From Loripinus fragilis (taxonomy: Eukaryota > Mollusca > Bivalvia > Lucinida > Lucinidae), in contig OZ026517.1 in NCBI GenBank assembly GCA_964019695.1, positions 59,586,042-59,650,041 of the forward strand: 64,000 bases of DNA, written 5' to 3'. Below the pieces are notes generated by a model that ran no database searches, was not told the DNA's origin, and was given only the letters and a program-made list of their open reading frames with translations. This document shows positions 56,580 to 64,000 of this stretch, one piece after another. A program made the position numbers and the translations under genes. Each line of letters begins with the position of its first letter. Within the stretch, counting starts at the first letter, position 1.

Positions 56580-56945
56580 GGAAGTTGGGGTATGGCCGGG
56601 CAAAAAATCATTATTTTCAGAATATGGTCATATTGTATTTTAGATTAAAGGAATGAAACGTACAACAACATGCAAGCAAATATTTTGCCCTTACACTTAA
56701 CGGGTGGGGTCGAAGGTCAAAACTATTTTTTTTCAGAAAGTTGTCTTGTTGCATATCAAATTAAAGGGAATGAAGCATACAACAACATGCAAGCAAATAT
56801 TTTGCTCTTACACTTGCACTCAATCCCTAGGATGGGCTAAAAAGGTGAAAATATTTTTATATGAAGGTGGTCATGTTGCATATCAAATTAAAGAGAATGA
56901 AGCATGGAACAAAATGCAAGCAAAATTTTGACCTTACAAACACAC
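56580..56945. repeat. Tandem repeat, unit about 120 bp, 3 copies
   Basis: TTGCATATCAAATTAAAG and AACAACATGCAAGCAAATAT-like words recur near 56630, 56745 and 56870, each followed by TTTTG and CTTACACTT-like words. Within an HLCS intron. Confidence 0.8.
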
Positions 56946-58035
56946 ACTTACCTCTGATGTTGGGTTTAAAGTGTATGATCATGATTTTGAACATTTTACT
57001 TAAATCAAAAAAAAAATCATTATGTACTTATTTAATTTTCATTGATCATTCCTTCCTCTGCTATATTAAAGTTAATTACAGCGCTGTTTATGGTGTTAAC
57101 TAAACATCTGGGGCTGATATCTTACAGTGATGGGCATTAAGCAGATGGACATTAACCTCTTTTTCACTTAGCTAAATGATTCACGAAATCTCCGTATCTA
57201 TTCATTTGCAGTGGTTCCATACATTTCTTCATTTCAATATTGGATATTCTTTTTTATTAAACAATCAAGTCAGATCAATGCAAATTAGAATGTTACGACT
57301 ACAGTAGAATGTCATTGGCTCGGACAGGCTTGGGACCATGAAAAATAGTTCTAGCCAAGGGTAGTTCGAGCCATCTAAGGTAGATTATACATAAAATGAC
57401 CTGTAGGGGCCAAGATGATATATCTAGCCAGCCCAGGTGAATGAGCCATCAGAGTTTGAGCCATTGAAGTTTGACTTATTTAAACTTAGGAAAGTATTTG
57501 GCATTTCAATAAGTTTCAGTTGATTTACTATGTCTTATTGTACCCAAAATGAAGAAAGTGTTACAAAATATGTCTTCTGCTATAGTAATAAATAGCGCTT
57601 AAAGTGTTAAATTTTAGAAATAATAATTAAACATCGGCCCATGAATCAAAATATACTCATCAATATACACACTGCTTAAAATAATTACACTGAAACGTTG
57701 TGAATTTTTGCCATTATCAAGGATTAACCATTCTGCTCTGGTAGTTTGTATGCAGGTCGAAGTGCTTCCAGTCCACTTGTTAGGAGCTCATTGACTTTTA
57801 AAATGGCTTGAGCATTCTGCAATACTTTTGACCTTCATTAAGTTACAATTTGGCAAAAAATCTCTGTTTTGTCTATTTTTGAGTTGCCGTTTTACACGGG
57901 TTTTTACTGTACGTACAAAATTTTTTCAAGACATGTTATTATACCCCCCACAAGCATTCTGGAGTGCATTTGAATTTATGTAGCAGATGTATTTAGCAGA
58001 CATCTTCTTAGCCTTTAATGCGCCAATCGCAACAA
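56946..58035. other. HLCS intron stretch with repeat scraps
   Basis: 57300-57480 is rich in GAGCCAT, GGCTCG and AGCCAAG words and resembles a decayed MITE. 57800-57908 is half a copy of the 8988-9172 family (CTTTTGACCTTCATTAAG, TTTTGAGTTGCCGTTTTACA). No exon is recognised. Confidence 0.45.
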
Positions 58036-58242
58036 AAGTCGTCTACTTTTCTTGTCTGCTGAAATGTTTAAGAAGCCTCTATGGCAAACAGTGTGGACCC
58101 TTTGCAACCTTTGCAAACAGTTTGAACCAAGATCAGGGTTGACAGGATGTCGGTCATGTTCTGTTTCAAACCATTTGACACTCTGATAGTGTTCGTCCAA
58201 GAATTTTGTGAAAAAGTAAATTTTGAAAAAGTCAGCAGACGA
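58036..58242. mobile_element. M1-family MITE, copy j
   Basis: GTCGTCTACTTTTCTTGTC opens it; AACCTTTGCAAACAGTTTG, ACCAAGATCAGGG and the inverse GTCATGTTCTG, CCATTTGACACTCTGATAG follow; TCAGCAGACGACAATT closes it. It lies about 100 bases upstream of an HLCS exon. Confidence 0.7.
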
Positions 58243-58340
58243 CAATTAAAGCATGAAAAATTACCCAGCATGCATAGAGCTAATAGACAACAGGTTATAC
58301 TCATGTCAAATTCATATCTGTTTGTTTCTTTTTGTATTAG

Positions 58341-58455
58341 GATATAGAGTTAAGGTTGAAATGGCCAAATGATATCTACTATGGCAGTGAAATCAAACTG
58401 GGTGGGGTACTGGTGAAGTCAACAATAATGGATGGAATAGTCCATGCTACTGTGG
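58341..58455 (+). CDS. HLCS: Holocarboxylase synthetase exon: KWPNDIYY and KLGGVLV motifs
   Basis: A 115-base exon between TTTGTATTAG and GTAAGT. It reads DIELRLKWPNDIYYGSEIK then LGGVLVKSTIMDGIVHATV, and leaves one base of a Gly codon. KWPNDIY is the signature of the ligase family; the Asp and the Lys before LGGVLV (equivalent to the biotin-contacting Lys of BirA) are present. Phase and sequence join 56076 and 61131 without gap. Confidence 0.92.
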
Positions 58456-58577
58456 GTAAGTATTAGGATATAGAGTTGAGGTGGAAATGGAAAAGCACCA
58501 TTATGGAAAAGCACATTGTTTCCCCAAACCCATTTTCTAGTGAAATATAAGCATAGGTATAGGTAAACACTATTTAT

Positions 58578-60165
58578 GCCCCCAAAGGAACTTTGGGAGG
58601 CATATAGTAATCGCACTGTCCGTCCGTCCGTCCGTCAGTCCGTCCGTCCCGCTTTCGTGTCCGGTCCATATCTCCTATATTCTTTGAGTTAGGAATTCCA
58701 AATTTGGTGTGTGGATACATCTTGGGATGGCGGAGTGTCGCGTACCATTTTCGGGTCACTGTGACCTTGACCTTTGACCTAGTTTTTATAATAATGGTGT
58801 CCGGAGCATATCTCTTCTATTATTTGAGGTAGGAATCTCAAATTTAGTGTGTGGATGCATCTTGGGATGACGAAGTGTCGCGTACCATAATTGGGTCACT
58901 GTGACCTTGAACTTGACCTCTGACCCAGTTTCTTGAAAACTGCATTGAGTCTGGTGCATATCTCCTATATTCTTTGAAATAGGAATTCCAAATTTGGTGT
59001 GTAAATGCATCTTGGGATGAGGGGATGTCACATGCCAATTTTGGGTCACTGTGACCTTGACCTCTGACCTAGTTTTAAGAATTATTGTGTCCGGAGCATA
59101 TCTCTTGTATTTTTTGAGTTAGGAATTCCAAATTTGGTGTGTGGATACATCTTGGGATGGCGGAGTGTCGCGTACCATTTTCGGGTCACTGTGACCTTGA
59201 CCTTGACCTTTGACCTAGTTTTTATAATAAATCGTGTCCGGAGCATATCTCTTATATTATTGGAGGTAGGAATCTCAAATTTAGTGTGTGGATGCATCTT
59301 GGGATGACGAAGTGTGGCGTACCGTAATTGGGTCACTGTGACCTTGAACTTGACCTCTGACCCAGTTTCTTGAAAACTGCATTGAGTCTGGTGCATATCT
59401 CCTATATTCTTTGAAATAGGAATTCCAAATTTGGTGTGTAAATGCAATTTGGGATGAGGGGGTGTCACATGCCAATTTTGGGTCACTGTGACCTTGACCT
59501 CTGACCTAGTTTTAAGAATTATTGTGTCCCGAGCATATCTCATATATTCTTTGAGTTAGGAATTCCAATTTTGGTGTGTGGATGCACCTTGGGATAGCGG
59601 AGTGTCATGTACCATTTTTGGGTCACTGTGACCTTGACCTCTGACCTAGTCTTTAGAATAATCATGTCCAGAGCATATCTCATATATTATTTGAGGTAGG
59701 AATCTCAAATTTGGTGTGTGGATGCATCTTGTGATGATGAAGCGTCGCTTACCGTAATTGGGTCACTGTGACCTTGAACTTGACCTATGACCTAGTTTCT
59801 AGAAACTGTTGCATATCTCCTATATTCTTTGAAATAGGAATTCCAAATTTGGTATGTAAATGCATCTTGGGATGTCTGAGTGTCACAAACCATTTTTGGT
59901 TCACTGTGACCTTGACCTCATTTTCAAGAATTATTGTGTCCAGAGCATATCTCCTATATTATTTGATGTAGGAATCCCAAATTTGGGGTGTGATTCCTCT
60001 TGGGATGGCGGAGTGGTGCATACCATTTTGAGTCACTTTGACTTTGACATTGACTTCTGGCCTCATTTCTAGTTTTTTCGTGCTATATTACAGCTATCTT
60101 TCCTCAAATGTGTCTTATACTAGACCAATTCCTTTGGGGGCATTCGTCATGTGTTTGTGACATTT
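58578..60165 (+). mobile_element. Pearl-like element C
   Basis: GCCCCCAAAGGAA at 58578 is matched exactly by TTCCTTTGGGGGC at 60129-60141. The first 26 bases also fold on themselves (CCCCAAAG with CTTTGGGAGG). A GTCC microsatellite (58618-58650) follows. The core is about nine units of about 150-170 bases with TTAGGAATTCCAAATTTGG, GTGTGTGGATGCATCTTGGG and GGGTCACTGTGACCTTGACC, organised in higher-order triplets of about 490 bases. The tail is TGTGACATTTCTTGTTTT. No protein; it sits in an HLCS intron. Confidence 0.82.
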
Positions 60166-60330
60166 CTTGTTTTGAGCGTGAAATTGTAAATATTTTCTTA
60201 CCCATCACCATCAGTTATAAAATAGGTTTTGGGTGCTCATAAAAACCGTCTCAATGAGACGGTTCTTTTGAGTACCCACAACATATGTTTTGAGAAATAA
60301 GAATCTTGATTTTTGGTATGCACTCATAAC
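60166..60330. repeat. Solo hairpin repeat, directly 3' of pearl-like element C
   Basis: GAGCGTGAAATTGTAAATAT, then GGGTGCTCATAAAAACCGTC, TCAATGAGACGGTTCTTTTG and AGTACCCACAACATATG. It pairs in the same way as the satellite units at 38716-39960 and is paralogous to 47493-47640. Confidence 0.75.
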
Positions 60331-60484
60331 ATGTACAGACCTGGAAATATGAATGTATCTCCCAACTCCCACCGCCTACAATTACACAATTACAGCACAG
60401 GGACAGAAAAAGTGTTCAAAATTTAAGAACATTTACCTTACATTGAAAGTATCCAACATGATAAGGGAAGGGGTAATGAGAAAA

Positions 60485-60780
60485 AAAGGACTCACCATTG
60501 TGTAGTGGATAGACCACTCGCCTTGTACCCTGCTGTCTCAAGTTCGATCTCCAGCTTGTCCAGTTGGTCGAGTGGGACCTTAAGATATGGCTCCATCTAC
60601 ATATGACCTTAACTTATGGTAGGATGTAAAACACATACAGGGATATTGCTGGCTCAAAACGGTGATGGTCCTTATAAATTGGCCAATGGTCCATTTCCCA
60701 TTCATACATGTACACAAATTCATACAAATTTCACAATTTTGGTGGGCTATTTGAAATTTTGATGGGCCATTAAATTAATG
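60485..60780 (+). mobile_element. tRNA-like segment, probably another SINE type
   Basis: 60488-60555 reads as a degraded tRNA: box A-like TGTAGTGGATAGACC, a possible anticodon arm, and box B-like AGTTCGATCTCC. Sequence continues without a proper 3' acceptor stem, so it is not a tRNA gene. The 3' part is AT-rich. Confidence 0.55.
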
Positions 60781-61130
60781 ATGGGTCAAATAATCCTTTA
60801 TTTGCACCTCAGAGTAAAACTAATGATATACTTGAATAGCATATGGGGCCCAGCCAAAAATGAAGTGCATTTTGGCTTTCTCACAAAATGGTTCTAGCCC
60901 CATCCCTGCGTGGCATACTGTAAATTCGTAATTTTTCAATAAAATTTTATTTTTGGGAATGGGGTTAAAAGACATATTTGTGACTTTAAAAATTTGTGAC
61001 TAGGGCATGATTTACCTACATGATTTACCTCACCAGAGTGATTTTGCCATTTCACAAGATTTTTAATTTCATGAATGCTTGCGAAAATTTCCAAATTTAC
61101 AGTGCATAAAGAGGAAAACTCTGGTTACAG

Positions 61131-61344
61131 GTATTGGTGTGAATGTGAGTAACAGCAGTCCAACGATTTGTATCAATGACCTTATTCAGTTACATAACAG
61201 ACAACAGGGAGACAACCTTGCACCTGTCACAACGGAACAGGTCATAGCTCGGACAGTATCAGAGATAGAGAGACTGATTGAGATCTTCCAGATTGAGGGT
61301 GTCGAGAACTTCAGGCAGATGTATTATGAAAGATGGCTTCATAG
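61131..61344 (+). CDS. HLCS: Holocarboxylase synthetase exon: GVNVSNSSPTICINDL to RWLH
   Basis: A 214-base exon between CTGGTTACAG and GTGAGG. Two bases complete Gly, then IGVNVSNSSPTICINDLIQL, VIARTVSEIERLIEIFQ and QMYYERWLH follow, with two bases (AG, probably Ser) left over. GxNVxNSxPTxxINDL is conserved in eukaryotic HLCS. About 60 C-terminal residues (the small SH3-like domain) remain to be encoded and must lie past 64000. The last 22 bases recur almost exactly at 63450-63471. Confidence 0.92.
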
Positions 61345-61407
61345 GTGAGGAGATTTTTTTAACTCATTTCATGATGGGTAATTTTGCGTACAAATATACA
61401 GTGAATA

Positions 61408-61584
61408 CTGTGTAAAATGGCCACTCTCAAAAAGACCAAAAAACTTTTTCAAGACCAATTATCGCTTAATGCAGGTCAAAAGTATTGCAGAATGCCCCCT
61501 GCAATACTTTCGACCTTCATTAAGCTACCATTTGTCATTAAGACCCTTGTTTTGTCTATTTTTGAGTGGCCATTTTACACAGGT
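61408..61584. mobile_element. Palindromic MITE, copy 2 of the 8988-9172 family
   Basis: CTGTGTAAAATGGCCACTC and GAGTGGCCATTTTACACAG are perfect inverted ends, and GCAGAATGCCCCCTGC forms the centre. It begins 64 bases after an HLCS exon. Confidence 0.85.
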
Positions 61585-61589
61585 TTTAC

Positions 61590-63140
61590 TTAAGAAATGA
61601 ATTTGATTTTTGGAATGTTCATGGAATCATGAACAGACCTGGGGTAATCATAATCAGTAATTGTAATTATCTGTAATTAAATACAATTTTCAAAGTAATC
61701 ATATGTAATTGTAATCATGGTTCTGGCTCAAATACATGTAATGTAATTGTAATCATTACTGAAAATATTTTAGCTGTAATTATAATTACTTTCAAATACT
61801 TTTTAAATACATTTGGCTATTTACTGAAGAAAATTTGCTCACGACTAGAAACTAACTGATTAGGGATGACTTAATGTGGTATTATTTTAATTCAGAAGAT
61901 TGAGAAAAGGTATCCTGTGGATATTTTCATACATAAAAAATATTGCCTCATGTGGACAATAAATTAATAAAAGCAAACTTTAAAATTTAGTTACTTTCAG
62001 AATCAACATCAATTTTATTCAGATGTTTGAGATTCAATTAAAATAATTGTTGAAATTCTTCAATAGATTTTGTAACATGGTATAGGGTACATTTTTCTGC
62101 TAATATTCACTCTGACAGCATTTTTATGTCTCCTTCCATTTGTTGGCATGCTTAGCTGATTTCACAGGTAAATCCTCATATTTCGACCATATAAAGAAGC
62201 CATCTCCAAGGTGTTAAAATCTTTTGTTATAGAATATGGCTAGGGCATGTGAAATAGGACTTATGACCCTCTAAATAGCTACCTGTATATGTGTACAAGC
62301 TTGATTAATATTATGACACAAAAATATTTTTTTTGTGGAATGGCCAAATTATAATGAGTTACAAATGTTTATTATAATCAGATTACTAAAATTTCTAAAT
62401 CAATGTTTGTGCAATGGTAGCACCAGACTTAGTCCAGTTTTAAGCCATTTTGAATTATGTTCCCTCAAATATGACACTTCTGAAAAACTTATGATGATTA
62501 AAAGTAAAATCTGTTAACAATTTAAAAATAGCTGACCGAGCAAAATATTGAAGTACCAGACAATTTCCATTTTACTGTATCTTACTTTGTGGCATAAAGT
62601 ATGTAGTCAGATCTGATGTATGATTGTTCAAAAATTTGAAAACACATTGGTATTATGGTGAGCATTATGTACTACATATTTTTTAAACTTTAATAAGAAT
62701 GTGACTAAAACTTCATAGCCGGTTATTTTTCATTTATTTAAGAATTAGCAGTATAGGACACTGGCATTATATATGTATAAAATTGCAAAGACCCTACTCT
62801 CTTTATAACTTTAAAAGTGAGTACTATATATAGCATTATAATTTTATGCGAAAATTTCAAAGTAATCAGTAATTATTTGATTACATTTCTAAAGTAATTG
62901 TAATTGTAATCATTACATTTCTACAGGTCCTGTAATTGTAATGTAATTGTAATCATTGATCAGCGAAAGTAATTGTAATGTATTTGAATACTTTTCAATG
63001 TATTTGGCCCCAGGTCTGATCATGAATACTTCCGGTCTCTTGCAAAGTAAGTGAAGCACGAAGGGCTAAGTTTGCAAGAGACCCGAAGTATTCGTGATTC
63101 CATGAACATCCCAAAAATTGAATTTATTACTTATATTTAC
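61590..63140. mobile_element. Palindromic MITE interrupted by a hAT-like element
   Basis: TTTTTGGAATGTTCATGGAA before 61634 and TTCCATGAACATCCCAAAAA near 63100 are inverted. ACTTCCGGTCTCTTGCAAAG and CTTTGCAAGAGACCCGAAG-like arms pair inside 63027-63090. The hAT-like insertion at 61634-63018 splits its left arm. Confidence 0.75.
61634..63018. mobile_element. hAT-like element with perfect 8-bp target duplication
   Basis: It starts CAGACCTGGGG and ends CCCCAGGTCTG. ATCATGAA stands on both sides (61626-61633 and 63019-63026). Both ends are rich in GTAATTGTAATCATTAC-like words. 1385 bases; no transposase-like frame, so non-autonomous. Confidence 0.88.
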
Positions 63141-63448
63141 ATTTTATAATATCAGTCAAGTATCAATTTGCATCTTTCACCTATCTTGACTGGTTTTCGG
63201 AAATTTTGAATTAAGTCAGACATAATGGAGGGGTTGGAATAGCCAAAACGCCAAAAATCCGCACTTAATGTCATGGCGATACGTGTTCAATGTCAGGCAA
63301 ACGTCAGTAAACAAGATGGCGTTGACGTTGGCCTGCTCAAATGGCGTGTATATGGGTGTGGCTTTAATCGATTTGTTCATGTAGGTATGAACGACATCTC
63401 AAATGCAAAGGTTCATTTAAAGACCAGCAGTGGAAATGTAAATATTGT
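63141..63448. other. HLCS intron stretch
   Basis: An open frame at 63273-63455 does not resemble the expected HLCS C-terminus and lacks a matching acceptor phase. Nothing else is recognised. Confidence 0.45.
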
Positions 63449-64000
63449 ACTATGAAAGATGGCTTCATAGTTGAGTCAAAGGTTAAATTTTAATTATTTG
63501 CCTACTGAGTAATTATGGATACAAATGTTCTATAAAAGATGGGAGAAATGTTTAATTTTAATTATTTGCCTGCTGGGTAATTTGGCATACAGATATATTA
63601 TTAAAGATGGTTTAATTTTAATTATTTGCCTACTGAGTAATTATGCATACAAATGTTCTATGAAAGGTGGGAGAAATGTTTAATTTTAATTATTTGCCTG
63701 CTGGGTAATTTGGCATACATATATACTATAAAAGATGGTAGAAAGGTTAAATTCTTTGCCTACTGGGTAATTTTGCATATAGATTAAATATGAAATATGT
63801 GAGAAAGGTTTAATTTTAATTATTTGCCTACTGGGTAATTTTGCATACAAATGTACTATGAAAGATGGGAGAAAAGTTAATTTTGAATTATTTGCCTGCT
63901 GGGTAATTTGGCATACAGATATACTATGAAAGATGGGAGTTAGGTTTAATTTTAATTATTTGCCTACTGGGTAATTTTGCATGCAAATGTACTATGAAAG
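63449..64000 (+). repeat. 68-bp minisatellite derived from an HLCS exon-intron junction
   Basis: GCCTACTG/GCCTGCTG recurs at 63500, 63568, 63628, 63696, 63758, 63826, 63894 and 63962, giving a period of 68 (60-62 in two short units). Each unit contains TACTATGAAAGATGG, AATTTTAATTATTTGCC and TGGGTAATTTTGCATAC. The first copy keeps CTATGAAAGATGGCTTCATA as in the HLCS exon end at about 61325-61344. The array runs out of the window. Confidence 0.9.

Noticed and set aside
58574..59543. Long - strand frames with repeated HTKFGIP-like residues
   Set aside because: They are the tandem core of pearl-like element C in translation; the repeats encode nothing consistent across units.
60488..60555. tRNA gene
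   Set aside because: Box A- and box B-like words are present, but no acceptor-stem pairing was found and the sequence continues as a SINE-like repeat.
63273..63455. Open frame in the last HLCS intron considered as the C-terminal exon
   Set aside because: Its sequence does not resemble the expected C-terminal domain, it starts with ATG rather than an acceptor in the right phase, and it abuts the minisatellite.

Overview
The window is animal nuclear DNA, most likely from a bivalve mollusc. The genes are eukaryotic: one is split by GT-AG introns, and another is a RING-less B-box (TRIM-like) protein of a kind greatly expanded in bivalves. The rest is AT-rich and dominated by small inverted-repeat elements, tRNA-derived SINEs, decayed LINEs and three elements built like bivalve 'pearl' transposons. 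The species cannot be fixed from sequence alone. One scaffold gap of 200 N lies at 41393-41592. No rRNA, free-standing tRNA gene, CRISPR array, bacterial or viral gene was recognised.

Two host loci are supported. The first (2457-4352, +) is a single-exon tripartite-type protein: two B-box zinc fingers, a coiled coil, and an NHL-like beta-propeller. The second is holocarboxylase synthetase (HLCS, biotin-protein ligase), of which five consecutive coding exons run on the + strand from 43890 to 61344. All four junctions between them keep the reading frame. They encode most of the catalytic domain, including the GKGRGGN and KWPNDIY motifs. Upstream exons (N-terminal half) were not found, and the C-terminal exon(s) must lie beyond base 64000. 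The HLCS introns are packed with mobile elements.

Layout. 1-2456: a 40-bp minisatellite and dispersed inverted repeats. 2457-4352: TRIM-like gene. 4353-9456: dispersed and tandem repeats. 9457-15045: fold-back and inverted-repeat elements plus two LINE scraps. 15661-19675: MITEs, CAA microsatellites and pearl-like element A. 20096-28860: SINEs, MITEs and non-coding DNA. 29435-30984: LINE remnant on the - strand. 31470-33732: palindromic and inverted-repeat elements. 33733-38712: nearly full-length but broken two-ORF LINE. 38716-39960: satellite whose every unit holds a hairpin. 40387-43850: stacked MITEs and hAT-like elements. 43890-64000: HLCS, whose introns hold a Harbinger-like MITE, a SINE, pearl-like elements B and C, a 4.9-kb hAT-like element (perfect 8-bp target duplication) with an RTE retrotransposon inside, a second hAT-like element (perfect 8-bp duplication), and a 68-bp minisatellite apparently copied from an HLCS exon-intron junction.

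The genes do not form a pathway. The window records waves of transposon insertion, many nested. The strongest new leads are the exon-derived minisatellite, the dual-pairing ends of the three pearl-like elements, the hairpin satellite with solo relatives elsewhere, and two inverted-repeat elements whose interiors swarm with copies of their own terminal motif.
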